From NCBI GenBank assembly GCA_050950345.1, contig JBMNHK010000003.1, positions 62,001-126,000 on the forward strand: a stretch of DNA of 64,000 nucleotides, read 5' to 3'. Origin of the DNA: Pelotomaculum_C sp050950345. GTDB lineage: Bacteria; Bacillota; Desulfotomaculia; Desulfotomaculales; Pelotomaculaceae. The translations under genes were made by a program, and so were the position numbers. The notes beneath the pieces were generated by a model. The model saw only the letters and a list, made by a program, of their open reading frames with translations, was not told the DNA's origin and searched no databases. Shown piece by piece: positions 1 to 8,474 of this stretch (positions within the stretch are counted from its first letter, which is position 1; each line of letters opens with the position of its first letter).

Positions 1-1040
1 TTTTGATTGTATAAGGTCCCTACTGCTTTAATGATCGACTTCAGGGCAATGAGGATAATCGGACCTAATATAAGGCCTGCCAAACCAATGGTTTTCAATC
101 CCGCATACATAGCCAGCATTGTTTCCAGTGGGTGCAGTCCAAGGTTAGCGGATACAACCTTTGCTTCCATTACCTGTCTAACAACAAAGACTACGCCATA
201 CAATAGCAATAGTTTGATGGCCAATGCTGTATCGCCAGTGGCAAAAGACCAGATAACCCAGGGTATATAAATGGTGGCAGGTCCCAGAACTGGGATCATA
301 TCAAATAAGCCAACCAACAAACCAATGGTAAGAGCATAATAGGAACCGATCAGATATAATCCAACCACACTAAGTATCGTCGTGATTAAGGCCAAAATTA
401 CCTGGGCGCGGAAATAGCCGACAAAAGCTACGCCAATATCTTTTAAAATGGTGATAACTTTTTCACCCCAGGTGGCAGGCATGTACCGGATGAAAAGAGA
501 AGTCAGCATCTGCCGGTCCCGGGCTAAAAAGTAGGTGGCCAATAAACTAAATATCAGGATGGCAATCGTACCGGGCACAATTGACAGAAAGCCCATCATG
601 GAATTAATAAGGCTGGTAATCAGCCCTTGCAAACTTGAGGCCAGACTGGAAATACTCTGCTCCAGGGATGAAGCCACTGAAGGAGGAAGTGTAATATAGA
701 ATGCTGTGGTTTTCTCAATAAACAGCTGATAATAATACTTTAATTCAGCTGTTACGGCAGGCAATGAAGCGGCGAGCATAAGCAGCTCTGAGATGAGTTT
801 GACAATAAGAAAGATAAATAAAACGCTCAGACTGCCAAAAACCACCAGCATCGTCAGCAACACTGCAAAACTGCGGGGCACGCGCAAGCGCTGGAGTACT
901 CTTGTGAGAGGTTCCATCAAAGCTGTGATAATAAGTGCAACAATGAAAGGCACTAAAATTGGAATTACATAGACATATGCTGCTATTAAAACTAATATCG
1001 CTACAACTGCGTAAATAAAGATTAAGATGGGTTTTGGCAC
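1..1040 (-). CDS. AI-2E/YtvI-family membrane permease, cut by window edge
   Basis: My translation from a GTG at 1040 gives about 346 residues, still open at base 1. The protein is very hydrophobic: a short N-terminus, two membrane helices, a central soluble stretch (roughly residues 70-140), then a helix-rich C-terminal half. That half includes LGPATIYIPW and a closing GLILGPIILI-type segment typical of the AI-2E transporter / sporulation protein YtvI family. GAGGTGAGG just upstream of the GTG supports the start. The gene begins 14 bp after the cdsA stop, so it is probably the last gene of the rpsB-cdsA unit. The substrate is unknown, and the sporulation role is inferred only from YtvI similarity. 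Confidence 0.75.
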   Translation of the reverse strand, partial: MPKPILIFIYAVVAILVLIAAYVYVIPILVPFIVALIITALMEPLTRVLQRLRVPRSFAVLLTMLVVFGSLSVLFIFLIVKLISELLMLAASLPAVTAELKYYYQLFIEKTTAFYITLPPSVASSLEQSISSLASSLQGLITSLINSMMGFLSIVPGTIAILIFSLLATYFLARDRQMLTSLFIRYMPATWGEKVITILKDIGVAFVGYFRAQVILALITTILSVVGLYLIGSYYALTIGLLVGLFDMIPVLGPATIYIPWVIWSFATGDTALAIKLLLLYGVVFVVRQVMEAKVVSANLGLHPLETMLAMYAGLKTIGLAGLILGPIILIALKSIIKAVGTLYNQ

Positions 1041-1054
1041 TATACCTCACCTCA

Positions 1055-1840
1055 TTATATAAGGAATAACAGCACATAATTGTATACCAGTGGAGCAGTA
1101 AATAGCGAACTGTCGAACCTGTCCAGGATGCCTCCATGGCCTGGGATAATCATGCTAGTGTCTTTGACGCCTGCTTGCCGTTTGAACGCTGATTCCAACA
1201 AATCTCCAACTTCAGCAGCCAGCCCTACCAGAAGCCCCAGGAGCAGCAATTTCGGCATGGATAAAAAAGGATATATGTAAGCAAAAATCAAACTTGTCAG
1301 TATACTGCCGGCCAGGCCGCCAAGAGAGCCTGCCAGGGTCTTATTGGGACTTAATCTCGGTACGATCTTGCGCTTGCCAAAAGACATGCCGAAAATATAG
1401 GCTAAGGTATCGCAGGCCCAGGTGCATAACAACATATATAACAGCCAGATCGCGCCATCCGGCAGTGACCGTATAAGGTATAAATAACTTAACAACCCTA
1501 CGTATAAAGTGCTCATCAGAGTACCGGCACTGTCAAGCAACGAGTAGCCGGGGTAAAAAACCACTGTTGCAATTAGATGCAGAAAAAGAATTATCGTAAT
1601 TGCTGAAACGGGATAACCTTCCGTATGCAGGTATGTACCGCCGAGAAGGATTAAACCTCCAATCACCCCCAGCCATGACACCGGCTTCAAACCGAGCCTG
1701 GCCAGTATTTGCATCATCTCCCTGATGCCAAGTATAGTGATGATGCCAATTAATATTAACAGCGCAGCGCCACCATACCAAACTGCAATTAATATAAGAG
1801 GTATGCCCACCAGGGCACTAATTATTCTTTGCCAAAGCAC
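1055..1840 (-). CDS. cdsA: phosphatidate cytidylyltransferase
   Basis: This integral membrane enzyme makes CDP-diacylglycerol from phosphatidate and CTP, the branch point of phospholipid synthesis. The product is about 261 residues with many membrane helices. It has the C-terminal family signature (GDLLESAFKRQAGVKDTS followed by PGHGGILDRFDS), which holds the conserved Asp and Lys residues. I chose GTG 1840 because the family normally starts with WQRI just before the first helix; TTG 1870 would add ten residues. The weak ribosome site GGTGAG sits close to 1840. It lies 43 bp after uppS, the usual neighbour in Firmicutes. Confidence 0.93.
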   Translation of the reverse strand: MLWQRIISALVGIPLILIAVWYGGAALLILIGIITILGIREMMQILARLGLKPVSWLGVIGGLILLGGTYLHTEGYPVSAITIILFLHLIATVVFYPGYSLLDSAGTLMSTLYVGLLSYLYLIRSLPDGAIWLLYMLLCTWACDTLAYIFGMSFGKRKIVPRLSPNKTLAGSLGGLAGSILTSLIFAYIYPFLSMPKLLLLGLLVGLAAEVGDLLESAFKRQAGVKDTSMIIPGHGGILDRFDSSLFTAPLVYNYVLLFLI

Positions 1841-1883
1841 ATTCTCACCAACTCGTCCCGGTTGTCTCAAAGCCTGCCGAGCA

Positions 1884-2681
1884 TTACTTCTTTAAGCCTC
1901 CAAAACGGCGTTCCCGTTGCTGATAATCCAGAATTGCCTGCATTAAATCCGCTCTGCGAAAATCAGGCCACATGATCGGTGAAATCCAAAACTCAGTATA
2001 AGCCAATTGCCAGAGCAAAAAGTTACTAATCCTCAAATCACCTGCCGGTCTGATTAACAAATCAGGATCAGGTTGTCCGGCAGTATATAGGTGTTGAGCA
2101 ATGGTATCTTCATTAATATCTGCGGTACTTAAACGGCCGCTGGTGACATCTTCAACGATGGCCTTAACGGCATCTACCAGTTCTTGCCTGCCGCCATAAT
2201 TAAACGCTACGTTTAAGATGAGTCCATCGTTGTCCCTGGTTCGTTCTTCCGCCATCCGCAGGGAGCGCATCACTGCCGGCGGCAGATTCTGCATCTTACC
2301 AATAGGACACACTTTGACTTTGTTCCGGTGAAGCTCATCGATCTCCCGTTCAAAATATTCTACCAGGAGATCCATGAGGATGCTTACTTCTTCCGGCGGC
2401 CTTTTCCAGTTTTCCGTTGAAAAGGCATAAACAGTTAATATTTTCACCTTCAGATCCGAGCAGATCCTGACTATATCTTTTAATGATTCAACCCCGGCCC
2501 TGTGTCCGTAGGAACGTGGCATACCATGCCGCAACGCCCACCTGCCGTTACCGTCCATAATGATGGCTATATGCCGGGGCAGCTTTGCAGGATCGATCTC
2601 TTTGATGAGATTGTCTGCTATAGTATCATTAATTCTATCACGCTTTTTGTCCCGCCAAAAGCGGAAGAACTGCTTGAACAT
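1884..2681 (-). CDS. uppS: isoprenyl transferase (undecaprenyl diphosphate synthase)
   Basis: This cis-prenyltransferase builds undecaprenyl diphosphate, the carrier lipid for peptidoglycan and other wall polymers, from farnesyl diphosphate and isopentenyl diphosphate. The product is 265 residues. The catalytic IMDGNGRWA motif, FSTENWKRP and FNYGGRQE are present. The conserved C-terminal RxxGExRxSNFLLWQ signature reads RPAGDLRISNFLLWQ, with Asp where the family usually has Glu. ATG 2681 is preferred. An in-frame GTG at 2696 lies inside the GGAGGTGG ribosome site, which is slightly far (about 13 nt) from the ATG. Confidence 0.95.
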   Translation of the reverse strand: MFKQFFRFWRDKKRDRINDTIADNLIKEIDPAKLPRHIAIIMDGNGRWALRHGMPRSYGHRAGVESLKDIVRICSDLKVKILTVYAFSTENWKRPPEEVSILMDLLVEYFEREIDELHRNKVKVCPIGKMQNLPPAVMRSLRMAEERTRDNDGLILNVAFNYGGRQELVDAVKAIVEDVTSGRLSTADINEDTIAQHLYTAGQPDPDLLIRPAGDLRISNFLLWQLAYTEFWISPIMWPDFRRADLMQAILDYQQRERRFGGLKK

Positions 2682-2719
2682 GGAAAAGCTAACCACCTCC
2701 AGCTGCCCTTATACAACTA

Positions 2720-2750
2720 TATAAACAACCCCCTCGCTTGTGAGGGGGTC
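2720..2750 (-). terminator. hairpin between ferredoxin gene and uppS
   Basis: CCCCCTC (2729-2735) pairs with GAGGGGG (2742-2748) across a 6-nt loop. Read on the minus strand, the stem is followed by TTGTTT, a modest U-tract. It may be a weak terminator or attenuator rather than a complete stop. Confidence 0.5.
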
Positions 2751-2756
2751 ATTTCA

Positions 2757-2924
2757 CTACTCTTCAATAATAGCGCCTGTTGGGCAGGCGTCGGCACAAG
2801 CGCCACAATCTGTACATTTTTCAGGGTCAATAGAATAGATGTCACCTTCACTAATAGCTTCAACCGGGCAGTTATCTATGCAGGCCCCACAAGCGAGGCA
2901 CTCATCCGTAATTTTGTATGCCAC
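2757..2924 (-). CDS. small 2x[4Fe-4S] ferredoxin, 55 aa
   Basis: Read directly from the minus strand, this 55-residue protein starts VAYKITDECLACGACIDNCP and ends in a second cluster motif, KCTDCGACADACP. The two CxxCxxCxxxCP motifs are those of clostridial 2[4Fe-4S] ferredoxins, small cytoplasmic electron carriers. GTG 2924 is preceded by a strong GGAGGT nine bases upstream, which lies inside the end of the neighbouring small gene. It starts two bases after that gene's stop, so the two are probably translated together. Its redox partner cannot be told from the neighbours, which serve translation and envelope synthesis. Confidence 0.9.
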   Translation of the reverse strand: MAYKITDECLACGACIDNCPVEAISEGDIYSIDPEKCTDCGACADACPTGAIIEE

Positions 2925-2925
2925 C

Positions 2926-3138
2926 TTAGGATCCACCTCCTTTCACTACAGCCTCATTAGCTGCAGTAATCACCCCTTTATTTTTTGAAACCTTCTTAAA
3001 GCGAACCACCCTTGGTTTGCCCCCGGGCAGCCACCTATCTGGTTGGGTGAACACTATTTCTACCTGGCAACCTCTATCTCTACAAATTTTCAGTGCCTCA
3101 TCGAGCTCATAACCAATTAGATCCGGCATGCTTTCCAT
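2926..3138 (-). CDS. small PASTA-like hypothetical protein, 70 aa
   Basis: No firm family assignment. The N-terminal half (MPDLIGYELDEALKICRDRG) resembles the start of a PASTA repeat: P-D-L-x-G, then an amphipathic helix. The second half is basic (RVVRFKKVSKNKG). There is no signal peptide or membrane segment. The start ATG overlaps the frr stop by one base (TAATG), and its own stop is two bases before the ferredoxin GTG. These tight junctions indicate a real, translationally coupled gene. Function is unknown. The basic composition and two cysteines could fit nucleic acid or metal binding, but that is speculation. Confidence 0.75.
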   Translation of the reverse strand: MESMPDLIGYELDEALKICRDRGCQVEIVFTQPDRWLPGGKPRVVRFKKVSKNKGVITAANEAVVKGGGS

Positions 3139-3695
3139 TACACTTGCATAATTTCCTGTTCTTTGACACTTAAAATGCGGTCAACTTCCTTGATAAAACG
3201 GTCAGTCATTTTCTGGACATCATCCTGACTCCGTTTTAACTCATCTTCAGAAATCATTCCCTCTTTTTGCAACGCTTTCAATTGATCATTGGCGTCACGG
3301 CGAATATTTCTGATCGCTACCCGGCCTTCTTCGGCTTTCTTCTTAATTACTTTCATTAAGTCTAAGCGTCTTTCCTGGGTGAGTTGCGGTATGGCCAACC
3401 TGATCACCGTACCGTCATTGGTAGGATTGATGCCCAGATCCGACTTCATGATGGCTTTCTCAAGATCATGCAGCACGCCCTTATCCCAGGGCTGAATAAC
3501 TAAGAGCCTGGCTTCCGGAACAGATATATTGGCAAGTTGATTAACAGGTGTTGGAGTGCCATAATAATTTACCATTATTTTGTCCAGCAATGCCGGTGTG
3601 GCCCGTCCGGCGCGAAGTGAGGCAAATTCTCTCTGAACCACTTCGATAGATTTTTTCATATTGCCTTCTGCTTCTTTCATTAGCTCTTTAACCAT
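3138..3695 (-). CDS. frr: ribosome recycling factor
   Basis: This factor dissociates post-termination ribosomes together with EF-G. The product is 185 residues, the usual length. It shows the three-helix-bundle hallmark sequences FASLRAGRATPALLDKIMV, YYGTPTPVNQLANI and RRDANDQLK near the C-terminal helix. ATG 3695 follows GGGGGATGAG and lies only a few bases after the pyrH stop; an upstream in-frame extension inside pyrH has no family support. Part of rpsB-tsf-pyrH-frr, conserved across bacteria. Confidence 0.97.
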   Translation of the reverse strand: MVKELMKEAEGNMKKSIEVVQREFASLRAGRATPALLDKIMVNYYGTPTPVNQLANISVPEARLLVIQPWDKGVLHDLEKAIMKSDLGINPTNDGTVIRLAIPQLTQERRLDLMKVIKKKAEEGRVAIRNIRRDANDQLKALQKEGMISEDELKRSQDDVQKMTDRFIKEVDRILSVKEQEIMQV

Positions 3696-3699
3696 AAAC

Positions 3700-4416
3700 T
3701 CATCCCCCGATGTATGTCCCGATTTTTTCACCAAATACAACCTTTTTGATGTTGCCTTCCTGGTTTAAATTAAAAACAATAACAGGGATTTTATTGTCCA
3801 TGCATAAAGAGGCGGCGGTTACATCCATAACACCCAGACCAAGATTAATCATCTCGATGAAGGATAACTCATCAAATTTTACTGCTGCCTGATTTACCAT
3901 AGGGTCACTATCATACACCCCGTCTACTCTTTTGGCCATCAATATCGCTTGTGCCTCCAGCTCTGCCGCACGCAAGGCAGCGGTTGTATCAGTAGAAAAA
4001 TAGGGATTGCCTGTGCCCGCAGCAAAAATCACCACCCGTCCTTTTTCCATATGACGGATGGCCCGCCGTCTAATGTATGGCTCAGCTACTTCTTTCATTT
4101 CAATGGCCGTCTGAGTGCGGGTATCAACACCATGTGTTTCCAGCGCGTCTTGCAGCGCCAGGCCGTTAATTACAGTTGCCAGCATGCCCATATAGTCGGC
4201 TGTAGCACGATCCATACCTTTCGTGCTTCCTGCCACTCCCCGCCAGATGTTGCCGCCGCCAACTACAACACCCAGCTGTACACCGTATCCAACTACTTCT
4301 TTAATCTGTCTGGCAATGGTGTTAACCACAAACGGATCTATGCCATAACCAAGAGAGCCAGCCAGTGCTTCGCCGCTTAATTTAAGGACCACACGCGAAT
4401 ATTTCGGATTAACCAT
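3700..4416 (-). CDS. pyrH: uridylate kinase
   Basis: Converts UMP to UDP using ATP, the first step specific to pyrimidine nucleotides after OMP decarboxylation. The product is 238 residues of the amino acid kinase fold: VVLKLSGEALAG (phosphate loop), GVVVGGGNIWRG, ADYMGMLATVING and the C-terminal region FNLNQEGNIKKV. These are the standard PyrH signatures. It sits 66 bp after tsf with no terminator visible between them, and its stop is four bases before the frr start. Confidence 0.97.
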   Translation of the reverse strand: MVNPKYSRVVLKLSGEALAGSLGYGIDPFVVNTIARQIKEVVGYGVQLGVVVGGGNIWRGVAGSTKGMDRATADYMGMLATVINGLALQDALETHGVDTRTQTAIEMKEVAEPYIRRRAIRHMEKGRVVIFAAGTGNPYFSTDTTAALRAAELEAQAILMAKRVDGVYDSDPMVNQAAVKFDELSFIEMINLGLGVMDVTAASLCMDNKIPVIVFNLNQEGNIKKVVFGEKIGTYIGG

Positions 4417-4482
4417 ACCGGTAGCCCTCCAATCTCACCAGATGATATTCTACAGGATAAGATCAAATCCTTTTATCAATTT

Positions 4483-5142
4483 TTAGCTGCAAACATTTCG
4501 TGTAGCCTCCGCTACCTCTGCGGCTAAGTCTGTCTGGGCTTTCTCAATACCTTCACCAAGTTCATACCTGGCAAAACGCCTGATACTGATGTTTTCGCCG
4601 ATTTTAGCGATCTTATCCGTCAGGAGTTGCTTGATGGTTAGATCAGGTTCTTTGATAAAGGGCTGTTCCAACAGGCAAACCTCTTTATAGTACTTTTCAA
4701 TACGCCCCTCAACCATTTTATCAACAATCTTTTCAGGTTTGCCCTCATTGAGAGCCTGTGCCCGCAACACTGCCTTCTCATGCTCCACCGCTTCTTCCGG
4801 AACGTCTTCCTTCCTGATATACTCGGGCTTGGCGGCTGCAATCTGCATTGCGATATCCTTTACCAAAGATTTAAACTCATCAGTTTTAGCCACAAAATCT
4901 GTCTCACAGTTTACCTCGACCAGGACGCCGATACGGCCTCCGCCGTGTATGTATGACTCTACAAGTCCTTCAGCAGCGACCCTGCCGGCTTTTTTGGCAG
5001 CAGCAGCGAGACCTTTTTCCCTCAGGTAATCGGTGGCTTTATCTATATCGCCACCAGTTTCAGCAAGGGCTTTTTTGCAATCCATCATACCTGCTCCAGT
5101 GCGTTCACGAAGCTCTTTTACCAAACTTGCCGGGACAGACAT
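4483..5142 (-). CDS. tsf: elongation factor Ts
   Basis: Guanine nucleotide exchange factor for EF-Tu. The product is 219 residues, typical of the short Firmicute form. It carries LVKELRERTGAGMMDCKKAL at the N-terminus and VEVNCETDFVAKTDEF in the core, both EF-Ts signatures. ATG 5142 is chosen because GGAGGGGTTAAT precedes it; an upstream in-frame ATG at 5211 would add 23 non-conserved residues. A rho-independent-type hairpin separates it from rpsB, so its supply probably depends on partial readthrough or an internal promoter. Confidence 0.96.
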   Translation of the reverse strand: MSVPASLVKELRERTGAGMMDCKKALAETGGDIDKATDYLREKGLAAAAKKAGRVAAEGLVESYIHGGGRIGVLVEVNCETDFVAKTDEFKSLVKDIAMQIAAAKPEYIRKEDVPEEAVEHEKAVLRAQALNEGKPEKIVDKMVEGRIEKYYKEVCLLEQPFIKEPDLTIKQLLTDKIAKIGENISIRRFARYELGEGIEKAQTDLAAEVAEATRNVCS

Positions 5143-5237
5143 ATTAACCCCTCCGTAAAGTATTGTAAAATTCATGTACACAATATTATACCCAAAATTA
5201 ACCTTTATCAACCATATATTAGAATAATATGTGCACA

Positions 5238-5279
5238 GAAAAAAGGCAGGGGTAACCTGTTAAGACTGCCCCTACCTGG
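5238..5279 (-). terminator. terminator/attenuator between rpsB and tsf
   Basis: Minus-strand AGGTAGGGG pairs with CCCCTGCCT (one G-U pair), followed at once by TTTTTT. It is a good rho-independent signal placed between two genes that are normally cotranscribed, so it may act as an attenuator that sets the S2 to EF-Ts ratio. Confidence 0.75.
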
Positions 5280-5289
5280 CTTAATGCGT

Positions 5290-5988
5290 TTATTCTGCAA
5301 GCTGTTCACCCTGTTTACCTTCCAGGACGGCCTCCGCCATTTTGCCTGTAAGCAGACGGACTGCTCTGATAGCGTCATCATTGCCGGGTATGACGTAGTC
5401 TACTTCGTCAGGGTCACAGTTGGTATCGACTATCGCTACGATAGGGATCCCTAACTTGCGGGCCTCGGCCACAGCAATACGTTCTTTGCGCGGATCAATA
5501 ATAAAGACCGCTGCAGGCAGATGCTTCATATCCTTGATGCCGCCCAGGAACCTTTGCAGCTTTTCCTTTTCGTGCACCAACTGGGCAACCTCTTTTTTAG
5601 GCAAAACCTCAAAGGTGCCGTCAGCTTCCATTTTTTCCAGATCATGCAGCCTATCAATACGCTTTCTGATGGTCTCGAAATTAGTCAGCATACCACCCAG
5701 CCAGCGCTGGTTGACATAGAACATGCCGCAACGTTCAGCTTCTTCACGTACAGCTTCTTGAGCTTGCTTTTTGGTCCCGACAAACAGGATACTGTCACCA
5801 TTTGCGGCGAGTTCTTTAACAAAATTATAAGCTTCCTCAACCTTTTTGACAGTCTTCTGCAAGTCGATAATATATATACCGTTACGAGCTGTAAATATAT
5901 AAGTGGCCATTTTGGGATTCCAACGCCTGGTTTGGTGACCAAAATGAACCCCTGCCTCCAGAAGTTGTTTCATTGAAATTACAGCCAT
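5290..5988 (-). CDS. rpsB: 30S ribosomal protein S2
   Basis: Structural protein of the small ribosomal subunit. The product is 232 residues, with MKQLLEAGVHFGHQTRRWNP at the N-terminus, FVGTKKQAQEAVREEAERCG and PGNDDAIRAVRLL near the C-terminus, all S2 signatures. It heads the rpsB-tsf-pyrH-frr-uppS-cdsA unit. A strong GGGGGAGGGGGTG ribosome site precedes the ATG. Confidence 0.98.
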   Translation of the reverse strand: MAVISMKQLLEAGVHFGHQTRRWNPKMATYIFTARNGIYIIDLQKTVKKVEEAYNFVKELAANGDSILFVGTKKQAQEAVREEAERCGMFYVNQRWLGGMLTNFETIRKRIDRLHDLEKMEADGTFEVLPKKEVAQLVHEKEKLQRFLGGIKDMKHLPAAVFIIDPRKERIAVAEARKLGIPIVAIVDTNCDPDEVDYVIPGNDDAIRAVRLLTGKMAEAVLEGKQGEQLAE

Positions 5989-6099
5989 TAGTTACACCCC
6001 CTCCCCCTGGTTACATCCTCCGTTGCCATCATCTTCCGCAGTTCCCCGTAAGGCACCTCTGCAAGAATCCAACAACGTGCGTAATTTACACCAACTCGA

Positions 6100-6128
6100 A
6101 TTTTACCACAGTTGTTTTATTGGTGCAA
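6100..6128 (-). promoter_or_regulatory. vegetative promoter for rpsB
   Basis: Minus-strand TTGCAC (6123-6128), a 17-bp spacer and TAAAAT (6100-6105) with an extended TG before the -10 give a SigA-type promoter. It predicts a leader of about 100 nt before the rpsB ATG. The leader holds G-rich stretches, but I did not resolve a known regulatory fold. Confidence 0.6.
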
Positions 6129-6173
6129 GCAGTAATTGTTAACCTGCTACAGCCATTTCATCACCTGTATCCA

Positions 6174-6206
6174 AAACCAAAAAGCAGGTGTAAAAACACA
6201 CCTGCA
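6174..6206 (-). terminator. terminator after codY
   Basis: Minus-strand GCAGGTGT pairs with ACACCTGC around a short loop and is followed by TTTTT. It lies about 45 bp downstream of the codY stop and would end the xerC-hslVU-codY transcript. Confidence 0.8.
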
Positions 6207-6248
6207 CGATATTATCAGTGTTTACTTCCTTTAGTCTTTAGTATTGAG

Positions 6249-7031
6249 CTAATGCTGTCTGATCCTGTTGAGTTCGTCAAGAAGGTGATCATTTAAAATG
6301 CGTATATAAGTGCCCTTCATACCAAGTGATTTGGATTCGATGACACCGGCGCTTTCAAATTTACGCAAGGCGTTAACTATCACCGAACGTGTAATACCTA
6401 CCTGATCAGCAATCTTGCTGGCCACCAAAAGTCCTTCATTGCCTTCCAACTGTTCAAATATATGCTGGACAGCATCCATTTCCGAATAGGAAAGGGTACC
6501 CAGGGCAACCTGGACAGCTGCTTTTTTCCGCACATCTTCCTCCATCTTACCGGTTCTGGCCCGCAACATCTCCATGCCGACTACTGTTGCCCCGTATTCA
6601 GCCAGAATGATGTCATCATCGGTAAAATGCACATTAAACTTGGCCAGCACTAAAGTACCCAGCCTTGAACCGGCGCCAATAATGGGCACCGCAGTGGTGA
6701 TCTTATTATTGAAGCGGCAACGTCGTTCAGCAAATTCACAGGAGTTGGAACTCTGGCAATAATTAGCATGTGTTTCATTAATTCTCATCAACATTTCGTT
6801 GTAATCTTCGGGAAAGCCGCCTTTTGTTTCCGCAATATCCCGCATGATATCGCAGGTTAAATCTTTGAGAGCAGCATAACCAATTATCTTACCAGATTGT
6901 TCCAGGATGTAAACACTTGCATTTATGTTCTCACTGAGAACTCTGGCAACTTCTTGAAAATCCACAATATTACCCGTGGATGTTTGCAACAGTTTGTTAA
7001 TCGCACGAGCCCTTTCTAATAATGTTTTCAT
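6249..7031 (-). CDS. codY: GTP-sensing global repressor CodY
   Basis: CodY senses branched-chain amino acids and GTP and represses stationary-phase and nitrogen genes in Firmicutes. The product is 260 residues, the normal length. The N-terminal GAF domain (MKTLLERARAINKLLQTSTG onward) should bind the amino acid effector. The C-terminal winged helix holds ASKIADQVGITRSVIVNALRK, the CodY DNA-recognition segment. It follows hslU by 17 bp, as in the Bacillus codV-clpQ-clpY-codY operon. A terminator follows the gene. Confidence 0.97.
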   Translation of the reverse strand: MKTLLERARAINKLLQTSTGNIVDFQEVARVLSENINASVYILEQSGKIIGYAALKDLTCDIMRDIAETKGGFPEDYNEMLMRINETHANYCQSSNSCEFAERRCRFNNKITTAVPIIGAGSRLGTLVLAKFNVHFTDDDIILAEYGATVVGMEMLRARTGKMEEDVRKKAAVQVALGTLSYSEMDAVQHIFEQLEGNEGLLVASKIADQVGITRSVIVNALRKFESAGVIESKSLGMKGTYIRILNDHLLDELNRIRQH

Positions 7032-7048
7032 CCTGATCCTCTTTCCAG

Positions 7049-8443
7049 TTACAGAATATAACGGCTAAAGTCCTGGTTTTTAACCAGTTCGCCTAATTTA
7101 TTATGAATATACTCAGGTGTAAGATCTATTTCCTGACCTGCAAGATCCGGCGCATCAAATGAAATATCCTCCAATAGCTTCTCCATAATGGTGAAAAGCC
7201 TACGAGCACCTATGTTTTCTGTTTGCTCATTAACAGTATAAGCGATGTCTGCTATTTCTTCAAGTGAATCTTTAAAAAACTTAACTTTAACCCCTTCTGT
7301 AGCTAATAGCTCTGTATATTGCTTGATAATGGCATTGCGAGGCTCAGTTAAGATCTGTTGAAAGTCAGCCCTGGTCAAGCTCTCCAATTCAACACGGATC
7401 GGGAAACGTCCCTGCAGTTCCGGTATCAGATCAGAAGGTTTAGAAATGTGAAATGCGCCGGCGGCAATAAAGAGGATATGATCGGTCTTGACCGGCCCGT
7501 ATTTGGTGACTACTGTTGAACCTTCAACAATAGGTAAAATATCGCGCTGCACACCGCCCCTGGAAACATCGGCTCCGTAACCTTCCCGCCCGGCAATCTT
7601 ATCGATCTCGTCCAGAAAAATGATCCCGTCTTCTTCAGCGCGCTTAATGGCGCTAGTGGTGACCTCGTCCATGTCGATCAACTTCTGGGCCTCCTGCTGC
7701 GTCAGGAGGCCGCGAGCTTCTTTCACTGTAACCCTGCGAGTGCGTTTTTTCTTAGGAATCAAGCCGCCCAGCATATCCTGCAGGTTTATGCCCATCTCCT
7801 CCATACCCGAGCCGGTAAATACCTCCAGCATGGGTGGTTTGTTATCCTCCACTTCAATCTCAACAGTTTCGTTTTCCAGTTCGCCCCTGGCGAGTTTTTC
7901 TCTCAGAATATCACGTTCAAATTCAACCCGCTTGACTCTTGATTCATGAGCTTTATCTTCCGGCTCAGCCGGTTTGTTGCCGCCAAAAAACATTTCCAGA
8001 GGGTTGCGGTTTGGTGTTTCTTTAACCGGATAAGGCGCCAAAAGCTCAATGAGCCGTTCATCTGCCTGCCGTTTCGCCTTGTTCTCCACGGCTAATAAGT
8101 GTTCCTGTTTCACTATCCGGATGGAGGTTTCAACCAGATCCCGAACCATGCTCTCCACATCCCGGCCCACATAGCCAACTTCGGTAAACTTGGTGGCTTC
8201 AACTTTGACAAAAGGCGCTTTGACCAACTTGGCCAGGCGCCGGGCAATTTCAGTCTTACCCACCCCGGTAGGACCGATCATCAGTATGTTTTTTGGTATG
8301 ACCTCATCCCTGAAGTCCTCCGCCAGTTTCTTGCGCCGGTAACGGTTGCGCAGTGCCAGTGCCACAGCTTTTTTGGCATTTTTTTGGCCAACAATATATT
8401 TATCGAGTTCTTCAACTATCCTGCGTGGTGTTAATTCTTCCAT
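7049..8443 (-). CDS. hslU: HslU (ClpY) ATPase of the HslVU protease
   Basis: AAA+ unfoldase that feeds proteins to the HslV peptidase. The product is 464 residues. Walker A is GPTGVGKTEIARRL and Walker B is GIIFLDEIDKI. The inserted I-domain spans roughly residues 110-230, and the C-terminal tail ends NQDFSRYIL, the region that docks into HslV. ATG 8443 is chosen because the in-frame TTG at 8458 overlaps the GGAGGGG ribosome site. It follows hslV by about 30 bp. Confidence 0.97.
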   Translation of the reverse strand: MEELTPRRIVEELDKYIVGQKNAKKAVALALRNRYRRKKLAEDFRDEVIPKNILMIGPTGVGKTEIARRLAKLVKAPFVKVEATKFTEVGYVGRDVESMVRDLVETSIRIVKQEHLLAVENKAKRQADERLIELLAPYPVKETPNRNPLEMFFGGNKPAEPEDKAHESRVKRVEFERDILREKLARGELENETVEIEVEDNKPPMLEVFTGSGMEEMGINLQDMLGGLIPKKKRTRRVTVKEARGLLTQQEAQKLIDMDEVTTSAIKRAEEDGIIFLDEIDKIAGREGYGADVSRGGVQRDILPIVEGSTVVTKYGPVKTDHILFIAAGAFHISKPSDLIPELQGRFPIRVELESLTRADFQQILTEPRNAIIKQYTELLATEGVKVKFFKDSLEEIADIAYTVNEQTENIGARRLFTIMEKLLEDISFDAPDLAGQEIDLTPEYIHNKLGELVKNQDFSRYIL

Positions 8444-8474
8444 AGCCTGCCCCTCCAAGTAAAATTTAGGTCCT

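Noticed and set aside
745..1137. 130-residue minus-strand frame at the cdsA-permease junction
   Set aside because: Overlaps both genes in another frame; the permease frame from GTG 1040 is clearly the coding one.
2502..2960. 152-residue plus-strand frame across uppS and the ferredoxin
   Set aside because: Runs through two well-supported minus-strand genes and a hairpin; no recognisable domain.
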